This document shows positions 1 through 9,116 of a stretch of 22,119 nucleotides of DNA, in pieces (the first letter of the stretch is position 1; every line of letters starts with the position of its first letter). Origin of the DNA: Stentor coeruleus. Lineage: Eukaryota; Ciliophora; Heterotrichea; Heterotrichida; Stentoridae. The notes below the pieces were generated by a model that saw only the letters and a program-made list of their open reading frames with translations, had not been told where the DNA came from and did no database searches. The position numbers were made by a program, and so were the translations under genes. Location of the stretch: NCBI GenBank assembly GCA_001970955.1, contig MPUH01001172.1, positions 1 to 22,119 on the forward strand. Reading direction: 5' to 3'.

Positions 1-1476
1 CTTATAATGTTACTCCATTTTCTTTTTATCTTTTTAGGTCCCTCTTATATATAGCCTAAAAAAATGTCTTAATATTTTCTTATGGAAATTGAAAATTTGA
101 CTAAGTCAAAAAAAATTGGGTGAAAAAAATGGTGAAGACGAAGAAGGAAATTTTTTGATGCTTGAAATTTTGAAAAGAAAGGAGAATATGCAGAAAAAAT
201 AATAGATTTTTAGGATTTTGAATTAGATTATGTGAGAAAAAAAGAAAATGAAGATTAGAATGAAATTTAAGGGATTTTTAGTTTTAGTTGATTGGGGAAT
301 CAGAATTTTTTTTTGTTGTTTGGAGATAATGAAGATTCAAGATTTTAAAGAGTTACCTGAACTATGGATCATAGTGAAGTAAATGAGGTAGCTTTATTTA
401 CTATTGGGAAAATAGGATTTGCTTTACATGCTAAAAGAATTTCTAAAAAAGTAAAGAGAACTTTAATTCAATAAATACAATACTTATTTGATTTTTATAT
501 GATTTAAGGTATTCAAATGGTATTCTTAGAGTATAAATATCAATGAATTATTTATAAAAAGATTTGTTTGCTTATTAAATTTAGATTTCAGGATTATGGC
601 TGAGAAACTAAACGAATAAGAAAGAAATTTGAAAACTACTTACAGCTTTATACTGAGTAGATATTTTTGTATATCAAAGTATATCAATAAAAATTCTGCA
701 GAATACCTTTAAAAGATTAAAACTATAGTTAATATATAATACCTAAATTAAATAAGTATATTTGTATTAAAATATCAAACTTACTATGCTTGGATAAACT
801 ACTTTACTAACTAATAGTGAACAAAACATAAGGAAAATTAAAAATTTTGTGCTTAATCCTAGCTGATATTGAACTAAATCTAAAAGATTTTTTTGTGCTT
901 AAGCCTACTAATAATGATTAAATTTGAAAAATGTTAAATATAAATGTAAAGTGCTTTGAAAGGACTAGAGTAAGTCGCTGAGTATTATCTTGAGCATAAA
1001 GAAGAAGAAGGAATCAGATTAGAAAAGTTTAATGCAAAATTTTGCACTGAAATCTTGAATTGTGTTCAACAAATATATAAATTGTGCATCTAAACCCTAT
1101 CCAAAATAAAACCTTATACTTATTCGCTTTAACAAAGCTCTCTATTAGTTAATTAACTTTAACAAATAAATTTAAATATCCAGAAAGGTGGTGGGAAGAT
1201 TTCAAACAGCAAATTAATTGACATATTAAAAATTCAATGCATCAAGCCATCAGACAAAGATGCTAAGTTAGTTAGAAAGTATCTCAATAAATTTCTTATT
1301 TATACACTATTAGGCAGATGGGGATTTAGCAATTTTTTGTGATCAAAAGAATATAACCTGAAAATATAAATTAATATAAAATTCTCATATGTAAAACTAT
1401 AAATAAAAATGCAAATATTTAAGCAATTGCTTTCAAAATATTATATGCTAGCCCATAGATTGATTTTGAATTAAAT
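1..1476. other. Intergenic region with stop-interrupted frames
   Basis: There is no intact gene here. The stretch is very AT-rich and every frame is closed by stops. Two + strand stretches look more protein-like than the surroundings. One is the frame of position 181, especially 364-543, where the codons after ATG 364 run 36 residues before a TAA. The other is the frame of 944, which ends at TGA 1340-1342 and has a 59-codon clean run from 1163. Most stops in both are TAA or TAG. They may be remnants of decayed genes, but I recognise no family. The right edge contains the 3' flank of the minus-strand channel gene. I see no tRNA or structured repeat. Confidence 0.5.
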
Positions 1477-4400
1477 TTATGAGACTTTATCTCTAAAATT
1501 AGCCTCATTGTTCATAAGTGTTCTAAAAAGAACAATTTCTTCTTTCCTTTGCTTGCTTATTTTATTCTCAAAGTCTTCAATTTTTTTCTTCCTCCTCTTC
1601 TCTGCCTGCTTCATTGATTTATATAATTGATCCACAGTATCACCAAGCATTTCAAGACGTTTGCTCCTTTTATCAATTCTCAAATACTCAATAGTTTCAG
1701 GTGAGCAGCTCTGAAGAAATTTTCTATGTCCACGATTTTTCTTCCAAAAAAATACTGATTCATGTTCAACTACAAGTTCAGCAAGAGCTTTAATATCTTC
1801 TGTTATAAGATTTTCTTTTAATCTGCTAAAAGTTTCATTCATTATAGAAACTAAAAGATTCAGCATAAGTAAAGGATTTATTAGTGTTGCAAGATGAAAC
1901 ATAATTAATTGAAATACTCCATAATTGTCTGTATTGAAGCCACCAAAATTTAAGCAGTAGGCATCTGCTAATGATGCACCGAAGTCAAGATTAATATCGA
2001 TAATCATAAAAATGAATGTAAATGTTAGAGGTTGTACATGAAAACGCTAAGAGGAATGGGACTGAATCTTTGATAATGTCAACAAAGATTTTAATCATAC
2101 TTCGATTTTTTGGTAGCATTCAAAAAATGATAGACCTCTTAGTAATGTTAGACCTACAACTAATACTAAAATCAATTGATAAGCCCTTTTCTCTGTTATG
2201 TTGTTGAAATGCTTTTCAGGAAAGAAAAAATAGTATTTAGCAATAAGGAACAAGTATACAATAATGATTCTAAATATGTCTAGTATGTTCCAAAGATTGC
2301 TCAAGTAATTTTTTGACATCTGGAGCCATTCATATACAAGCAGAAAGCTATTCATGATGAAAATGAAAATATGCCAAAAGTAGCTAAAGTCAACTGTAAA
2401 AGCAACATAGTTAAGAGTAGAAATTGCAAAGAGAAGATATATTAGATTGTGCAAAAAAACATAATACTTTACCTGATTCCATTTGTATAAGACCATGCAT
2501 TGAACTATTTGTGTTTTGAATGCATCGTTATTAGAACAATTGCATAAGCTCTCGAGAAATTGCAGCCCTTCACTACTCCCTAGTGAGAAGTTCATACGAA
2601 ACGAACTAACTCTGTATACCAAATTAGTTTCATCATACAAATTTTGCTTTTTATCAAGTAGAAAATGATTTTGATTGATAATGTAGCTAGAATCTGTTAA
2701 AAAAACTCCATTAGGATTTTTTAAGCATCCATGTCTTTTAAGCCCAGTCTGATAAGCAACCCTAAAAGCAAGATCATAAATTTTTGACAAGCTTTCAGGA
2801 CTAGCATTGTTAACTCTTGGCAAATCATTCTCTATCCTAGCAATCATCTTTGACATTTTTTCTCTTTCAATAGAATTTTCTTCAGTTTTTTCTATTGTTC
2901 TTGCTATCTCACAAACAATTGTTTCAATAATTTCCTTGTTATTAGTATTAAGGCCAACGGTTAAAGGTGAGCATCCATTCACCATGCGGAAAAATGGACA
3001 CATGCTTGAGAATGCTTTTTGAATTAAAGATACATTTTGAATATAAGCGAAAATATGAAGGATATTTAAGCAATGAGGAAAAGCAACCCATTCATAAACT
3101 CTGCTATCATAGTTATCAACGATTAGATCATTAGAAATATCTGAGATTACCCCCAAAAAGTATAAGGATGAACGATTTGGACCAAGGATCATGACTTTCT
3201 CATAGTTTCTTTGAGTAAAACTTTGAGAAGTATATGTTTTTATAGAAGGTATTAGATTGTATTTTATATAAGTTGGGTCGCGGATTATAATAATTTCATT
3301 TTGTAAGTTTAAGAATATGGACTGTTCTGAAACTCGTATTTTGCATGGAAAACAAATTTGCAGATCATATTCCCATATCATTATCTCATCGTTAATATTC
3401 CAAAATTGTATTGAATCATCTTTAGAAACTATTAAGAAAAGGCCAGAAGAATTCACAGCAATGGAATTAATTCTGTTTCTTAATTTATCAATTCCAAATT
3501 TAGACTTTTGCCTTTTAGTGTCAATACTCGAGGAAATGCCATGAAAAATGATATTTTCAGGCTTAGCTTCATTACCAATATTAATAAAATCGATAACCTC
3601 ATTGTTTCCTGCACAAAATATAATATCCTCAGCAGCATTTACACAGAACTTCAACTGTATATTAGCAAAAATCTCCTTTTTAAATTCAACCTTGACCTTT
3701 TCTATCCTATAAAAAACAATCTCATTATCTGTGCTATATACTAAAACTCCTCTTATAATACTAGCCTGATAAACTGAAGCTTTAATGTCAAGAATTTCTT
3801 TTTTTTCAATATTTTCCGCTAGATCAAATATAGTAATATCAGAAAAGTGTCCTTCTCTCGATACAATAATAAGCCAATTTTCCTTTTCAGCAAATTCAAG
3901 AGCAAATATTTTTTTGCTAGTATTATAAAGAGGAACTGTTTTATCAGGATATCGAGCATCTATTATTTCTATAATATTTTCATAAGCCAAAACTAGATCT
4001 ATTCCTTTTATTTTGCAACAAGTTATTTCATGACCAATATTGATTGAAGTTTTTTTATAATATAGAATAGAATCAATAGCTGAAAAAACTTCCCCATTGA
4101 AGATTTCGAAATCGTTTATATCATCTGGGAATTTTATAGATTTTTCTATGAGCTTCTCTCTTTGTTGGACTTTGAGTAAAGTTTGGCATTCAAGAAATAG
4201 ATAAAAAGACTCATCAATTTCATTGTTACAGTAAATTAAAGGTGTGCTTTGCAGGTTGAAAGAATAAATGCATGTGTAATCATAGATATTCCAGAATTTC
4301 ATATATGAAGACATACCAATTTTACCTGCTGAGATTAGCACATCACCATCAAGGATAGACAGAACGTTCCATTCGCCGGCTGATCCTGATAATTCTTTTC

Positions 4401-5121
4401 GATAGTCAGTTTCCACATCCCATAATACAATATTCTGAGCTTTAACTGAAAAAGCTACCGATTTCAAGGGTATTATATAGCAAAACTCAACAACTTCTCC
4501 ACATTCCAACATGCTTTCCATATCACTTCTTATAAGATTAAAAATATTGATTGTATTTTGATCGCAGTAAATCAATTTCTTGCTTTTGTCCATAGTAAAA
4601 AACTTGCATAGGCGGAGATTTTCAGTATTAACAGCATAAGTAATTTCTTTAACTAATCGATTTCCTGAAATTTCTAAATTGATTATTTTATTAGGATTAT
4701 GTACGAACCAAACTTTATTGCTTTCAACTAGAAGATGCGTGATTTTACCTTGTAAACTATAGGAAAATATTTTTTCCTCTGATTTCCAAAGGTAAAATTG
4801 TCCATCTTCACCTCCAGAAGCATAGCTTGTATCGGTATTGTTGAAAAACTTAACAGTATTTACTGCTCCATTGTGTGCTTTATCTATTTTGACTTGAGGG
4901 TTGATAGATGTCATATCTCTTCCCTTTATACTAATTGTTTCAAATAAAATAATATTTCCTGAATAATCTCCAGCAACCAAGACGAGACCACTAGCAGATA
5001 AATCAAGAGTAGCAATACAATAATCTATAGGTTTTTCAGTAAATCTGTTTTGCAATTCTAAAGAAATCTGCTGAATATAGTTTTTCATCTCTACAGCGCT
5101 TGAGTCAAAAGTGGAGGCCAT
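1477..5121 (-). CDS. WD40-ankyrin-TRP/polycystin-like cation channel (two frameshifts in S5)
   Basis: This is a predicted membrane channel of about 1,214 residues with a WD40 propeller N-terminus. The start is the ATG at 5121. WD-type repeats fill most of residues 30-600; the clearest are at about 82-113 (SGGEDGQFYLW) and about 560-590 (KDDSIQFWN). An ankyrin-like helical pair follows (NILHIFAY, SPLTVGLNTNNKEIIETIV). Membrane segments lie at about 885-908, 914-932, 946-967 (NILDIFRIIIVYLFLI) and 981-1000. Positions 2095-2008 encode S5 (IIKDSVPFLL) in a shifted frame. The frame from 2007 gives the pore region and S6 (MLNLLVSIMNETF), then a basic coiled tail. The order S1-S6 with a large cytosolic N-terminus is typical of TRP/polycystin channels, and WD40-channel fusions occur in ciliates. 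Two compensating one-base shifts, near 2094-2100 and in the A-run at 2041-2044, break the frame. They may be sequence errors or real damage. The ligand and ion selectivity cannot be read from the sequence. Confidence 0.75.
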
Positions 5122-5473
5122 ATTTTTATTAATTACATTCCTATTAAAATCTCATAAAATTGGTATTCCTAAGTTAATCATACTAAAGTTAAATTTTTAA
5201 TGAGAAAATATATTTTTAAGGTTTGATAGGGTTTGCTGCTAGAAAAAATATCATTTTCCATGATTTTGAGTGACCTTTACTTTAAATAATTTTAGTACTA
5301 TGCACAGTTTCAACTCATACAAAGCTTAAAAAAAGATGCTATCTGAGTTTAGTGTAGAGCATGAAAACTTCGATATCCTGACTGCTTCAAAGATAAAAAG
5401 CCTCTCGAATATGAAGCTTCATTAATAGTTTAAACTTTCTAATATAATAATAATGTCAAGTTTAATTCTATCG
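5122..5473. other. Spacer between channel gene and PP2A remnant
   Basis: This is the upstream region of the minus-strand channel and of the plus-strand PP2A pseudogene. From ATG 5336 a 29-codon frame runs to TAA 5423. It is in phase with the PP2A remnant, interrupted by stops at 5423, 5426, 5486 and 5501. It could be a former N-terminal extension of the phosphatase or chance. No promoter motif stands out from the AT-rich background. Confidence 0.4.
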
Positions 5474-6435
5474 ATGACTGATATATAGTGCCTCGACCGC
5501 TAAATTAATCAGCTTATGGAATGCAAACCCCTTCGAAATAAAAGTCCTATGCGAGAAAACTAAAGAAATTCTAACAGCTGAAAGCAGTGTTCAGCCAGTT
5601 CGTTGTTCAGTGACTGTCTGTGGGGATATTCAATTCCATGATTTAATGAAGTTATTTAGAATAGGAGGCTATTTGCCAGATACAAATTACTTATTTATGG
5701 GAGATTATGTTGATCATGGTTATTACTCAGTACCTTGCTAGTAAGTTTAAAAGTCAGATTTGTGGGAGATTATGTTGATCATGGTTATTACTCAGTACCT
5801 TGCTAGTAAGTTTAAAAGTCAGATTTCGTGACAGAATCACTTTAATAAGAGGTAATCATGAGTCTAGACAAATTACTCAAGTCTATGATTTTTATGATGA
5901 GTGCATGAGGAAATATGGCTCAGCTGCAGTCTGGAAATATTTCACTAGCCTATTTGATTACTTGCCTTTAACTGCGTTTATTGAAAACAATTTTTTTTGT
6001 CTTCATGGTAGATTATCACCTTCTTTAGACACTTTAGATCATATACGTCAGCTTGATAGAGTTCAAGAAGTCCCACATGAAGGTATGATGTGTGGTTTTT
6101 TGTGGTCAGACCCTAATGAAAAATCATGATGGGGTATATCTCCACGTTGTGCTGGGTTTACTTTTGGACAAGATGAATCAGTACAATTTAATTATATTAA
6201 TAGCTTGAACCTTGTAGCAAGAGCCCATCAATTAGTTATGGAAGGCTACAATTGGTGTCATGAAAGGAATGTTGTTACTGTTTTTTTCGGAGCCTAATTA
6301 TTGCTATAGATGTGGAAATCAGGCTGGTATTGCTGAAGTTGATGAATATTTGAATTACTGCTTTTTGCAGTTTGATCCTCCTCCGAGAAGAGGTGAGCTG
6401 CATATAGCTAAAGGACACCTAACTACTTTTTATAG
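5474..6435 (+). pseudogene. PP2A catalytic subunit pseudogene (PPP-family Ser/Thr phosphatase)
   Basis: Conserved PP2A-C blocks follow each other across about 960 nt but not in one frame. In order they are [122 protein letters not shown] and the tail TPNYFL followed by TAG at 6433. The lesions are: TAG at 5486; TAA at 5501, where plant-type PP2As have Gln; a shift near 5534; loss of HG from the GDxHG metal motif at 5625-5636; DRG changed to DHG; loss of the ETVT codons; a 65-nt duplication; CLHGG changed to CLHGR; TGA at 6127; an extra T in the T-run at 6281-6287; and a shift near 6414. Loss of the metal-binding His and the many breaks make an active enzyme very unlikely. Neighbouring genes are intact over kilobases, so random sequencing error is a poor explanation for all of them. 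The longest clean piece is 5800-6126. Confidence 0.88.
5698..5827. repeat. 65-nt direct tandem duplication inside the PP2A remnant
   Basis: The segment 5698-5762 is repeated immediately as 5763-5827, with 64 identical positions and a difference at the last base. It covers the [11 protein letters not shown] to LLVSLKVRF codons of the phosphatase. Sixty-five is not a multiple of three, so the copy also shifts the frame. Other duplications in this window flank a single N and look like unmerged contig overlaps. This one has no N, so it may be biological or the same kind of artefact. Confidence 0.9.
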
Positions 6436-6848
6436 TTAATTATTATTTAATTAGCTGATTGTAGGGTGAGCATTGAAGTAGTTTGGATTTGTACTAAGCC
6501 TGAAATTAGAGGCTGAATTAATTGAAGATAACTCTAGTAACTTGCAGCTCTGTATGGGGACCAGAAAACTATTTATCAATGCAAAAGTGAGAGAAGTATC
6601 AAGTAGCAAAATTATATTTTCTAGTTATCTAATATAGTTAAGAGTTTAAACTGCAATGAAATAAATTAATGAGATTTTATATAATAAAATGATTTACACA
6701 GAGGGTTTAGAATTAAATAAACTTTTTCGACATGAGTATAAGCTTTTATAACTCAATTAGTATATATTAATCTTTACAATGTGTCTAATAATTTAATAAC
6801 AACTACTAATATATATTTATAAAAAGTCTTAACATATTCAGAAATAGC
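6436..6848. other. Spacer, no gene seen
   Basis: This is AT-rich sequence between the end of the PP2A remnant and the stop of the minus-strand TPR gene, so it lies between two converging units. All frames are densely closed. I see no RNA gene, repeat or conserved coding block. Confidence 0.5.
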
Positions 6849-7838
6849 TCATGTATTAATATCATAAGAGTATATGAATTTGTGTTCATATCCATGGTTA
6901 AAAAGTCTTTTGTCTTTGATTTCAACTGAGCTTTCTCCAGTTTTGTATTTAATTTTTTCAATCATCTGATTTGCTGTTTCGTTTTCTGGATCAATTCTAA
7001 GAACTTTTACATAATCATCTTTGGCTTCTTTATATTGCCCTTTAGAAAAATACACACCAGCCCTCATAATATAAGCCTGATAATTATTCGGTAAAAGAAT
7101 AATCGCATCTTCAAGTAGCCTTAAAGCTTTATTTGGCCTGGTTTCCAATACTCTTTGAGCTTCTGCAACTTTCTCCATAGACCATTTCTTGTCTTGCTCT
7201 TGATTTATTTTTTCCTATATAGGCTTGACCAAATTGCATTTCTTCCTAGTCAAAGGACTAACATAAGAATAATCTTCAAGAAAAGATTTAGAAATAAAGT
7301 TAGGCAATGAACAAGAAAAAAAACTCATGAGAAAAGGTTGAGACTGATTAGAACATGGGCCTAATATGTAAGAAGTATGCCCATTATATGAAATTTGTCT
7401 GTAGTTCACAAGTCTAGAGTTATTAAGTGAGAGAAAAGGTGCTGAATCAGATGGATTAACAAAAAGAGCATTGATAAGAAGGCCAGGGATAATATCATAA
7501 TGCTGGTCAGTTAAGGCGAAATCCTCAGTCTTTTTAAAAATTACTTCTAATATTGGGAAAACTCCACGGCAAGTTCCTTGAGGGTGCTCTCGAGGCTGCC
7601 CTTTATAAACTTGAGCTAAGTATATTAGCACCCTGGCTGAAACGCGCTCAGTTTCTTCACCTTCTAAGTTTTGGGAAACAACCTGGCAGCGAACAATTGA
7701 GTAATTCTGTAGATGGTCACAAGGCCGCAAACATTTCAACTGACCTTCTGCTTCGAAAATATCATCCTATATTAGATTTACGTGTGCTAGGTCGATACCC
7801 AAAGCTTCTTCTATTATTTTTTTCCCATTCAAGTCCAT
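6849..7838 (-). CDS. TPR-containing protein, three exons with 15-nt introns
   Basis: The spliced protein has 319 residues. Exons are 7838-7782 (19 codons, MDLNGKKIIEEALG), 7766-7230 (179 codons) and 7214-6849 (121 codons plus TGA). Both 15-nt introns are phase 0 and end in TAG, so the unspliced frame stops at each. The C-terminal third (about residues 205-290) carries tetratricopeptide-type helices: NKALRLLEDAIILLPNNYQA, then AGVYFSKGQYKEAKDDYVKVL and RIDPENETANQMIEKI. These are scaffolds for protein contacts. I do not recognise the first 200 residues, which contain ARVLIYLAQVYKG and several Cys. The gene is divergent from the RagA gene, with 139 nt between the two ATGs, so the two may share a promoter region. 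Its exact function is unknown. Confidence 0.82.
7215..7229 (-). other. 15-nt intron (TPR gene, intron 2)
   Basis: The minus-strand sequence is gtcaagcctatatag. It is phase 0 with an in-frame TAG at its end. Splicing joins RKKCNL to EKINQEQDKKWSMEKV and thereby connects the N-terminal part to the TPR part. Its third base is C, unlike the GTA start of the other five introns. Confidence 0.82.
7767..7781 (-). other. 15-nt intron (TPR gene, intron 1)
   Basis: The minus-strand sequence is gtaaatctaatatag. It has GT-AG ends, lies between the codons for His19 and Asp20 (phase 0), and finishes in an in-frame TAG. Removing it joins MDLNGKKIIEEALG...LAH to DDIFEAEGQLKCL in one frame. Confidence 0.85.
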
Positions 7839-7977
7839 AATAAAGTATATAGCCAAATGCTATTGCTAAAAACCTTTTTGGTATAAATAAAACCCTTTAA
7901 AGTTTTTCTAAAAAATACTTTATCGAAATATTCATCTATGATATTTTAGATTACTGAGCTTTGGTGTTCCTTATAAA

Positions 7978-8901
7978 ATGGAAGAAAATGATTCAAATCG
8001 TAAAGTTCTCCTTATGGGCAAGAACGGTGCTGGTAAAACTTCAATGAGAAGTATCATCTTTGCTAACTTCCTTCCTAAAGATACAATGCGTCTAGGCTTT
8101 ACTATCGCTATAAACGAATCTCGAATAAGATTTCTTGGGACTCTTTGTCTAGCTTTGTGGGACTGTGGAGGGCAAGATCATTTCATGCAGCATTACTTTG
8201 AGAGTCAGCGTGACACACTCTTCAGAAGTGTTCAGGTGCTTATTTATGTGTTTGACATAAAATCTGATGATCAAAGAGATATGAAGTACTATAAAAGCTG
8301 TGTTGAAGCTATTAAAGAGCACTCACCCACAGCAAGAATCTTTGTCTTAATCCACAAAATGGACTTGATTCCTTTAGAAAAACGGTCAGAAACTTATAGC
8401 AAAAAAGAAAGAGAAGTTTATCAAAATAGCGAAAGTTTAAATGTTGTTTGCTTTGGAACTTCTATTTGGGATGAAACTTTGTATTTGGCTTGGTCAAAAA
8501 TTGTCAATTACATGATTCCTAATTCAGAAATGCTTTCTCAGAGTTTGAAAAAGTTTTGTGTAGCTTGTGAAGCTGATGAAGTCGTGCTTTTTGAAAAGTC
8601 AACATTTTTGGTTATTTCATCTTACTCAGCTAAAGAGCATAGGGATACACATAGGTTTGAAAAAATTTCGAATATTATTAAATTGTTTAAACTTAGCTGC
8701 TCAAAAGCTGCGGCGAGGTTTAAGTCTATGACTGTGGCGAATTCTAACTTTTGTGCGTTTATTGATGAGTTTACTTCGAGCACTTATATCATGCTGGTGT
8801 CTTCAGATAGCTCTGTACAGCCTGCCCTGACCCAGATGAATATAGGAATCGCGAAAAAGCACTTTGAAGGTATAGTCAAAGCATCTACCGTTTCCCAATA
8901 G
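7978..8901 (+). CDS. RagA/B-type small GTPase (Gtr1 family)
   Basis: This 307-residue protein has the full length of the family (human RagA has 313 residues). The Rag heterodimer signals amino-acid sufficiency to TORC1 at the lysosome or vacuole. The P-loop GKNGAGKT lies at 14-21, followed by SMRS as in RagA. The switch I Thr is in LGFTIAI (about 40-46), G3 WDCGGQD at 61-67, the family signature FESQRDTLFR at 74-83, and the G4 motif HKMD at 126-129. The C-terminal roadblock part includes ADEVVLFEKSTFLVIS and HRFEKISNIIKLFKLSCSK, both diagnostic of RagA/B rather than RagC/D. No intron is needed. The gene ends with TAG, and its last 44 nt are repeated after the N at 8935 because of an assembly overlap. 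It is divergent from the TPR gene. No partner RagC/D gene is present in the window. Confidence 0.95.
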   Translation: MEENDSNRKVLLMGKNGAGKTSMRSIIFANFLPKDTMRLGFTIAINESRIRFLGTLCLALWDCGGQDHFMQHYFESQRDTLFRSVQVLIYVFDIKSDDQRDMKYYKSCVEAIKEHSPTARIFVLIHKMDLIPLEKRSETYSKKEREVYQNSESLNVVCFGTSIWDETLYLAWSKIVNYMIPNSEMLSQSLKKFCVACEADEVVLFEKSTFLVISSYSAKEHRDTHRFEKISNIIKLFKLSCSKAAARFKSMTVANSNFCAFIDEFTSSTYIMLVSSDSSVQPALTQMNIGIAKKHFEGIVKASTVSQ

Positions 8902-9012
8902 TCTAGCTAGTTATTTCCTAACCCATTAAATCTTNAGCACTTTGAAGGTATAGTCAAAGCATCTACCGTTTCCCAATAGTCTAGCTAGTTATTTCCTAAC
9001 CCATTAAATCTT
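8858..9012. repeat. 77-nt duplicated contig end around a single N (8935)
   Basis: Positions 8858-8934 and 8936-9012 are identical 77-mers separated by one N. This is the pattern left when two overlapping contig ends are joined without merging. The true genome probably has one copy. The left copy contains the RagA stop at 8899-8901, so that gene is unaffected. Confidence 0.93.
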
Positions 9013-9116
9013 CTCAACATAAACTCTTCAAAAACTCAGAAATCATTATAAATTATAAAAGCTTCATGATCCTATAATTTAAATCTTTATCTAAAAAATG
9101 GTGTTATAAAATTAAT

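Noticed and set aside
2041..2094. A 54-nt GT-AG intron on the minus strand that would keep the channel frame open
   Set aside because: It would remove exactly the S5 helix, which is encoded with excellent TRP-like sequence in the shifted frame. All other introns here are 15 nt. Two indels explain it better.
8858..9012. The 77-nt direct repeat as a mobile-element target duplication
   Set aside because: The copies are separated by a single N with nothing inserted, and the same pattern recurs at two other Ns. It is an assembly overlap.
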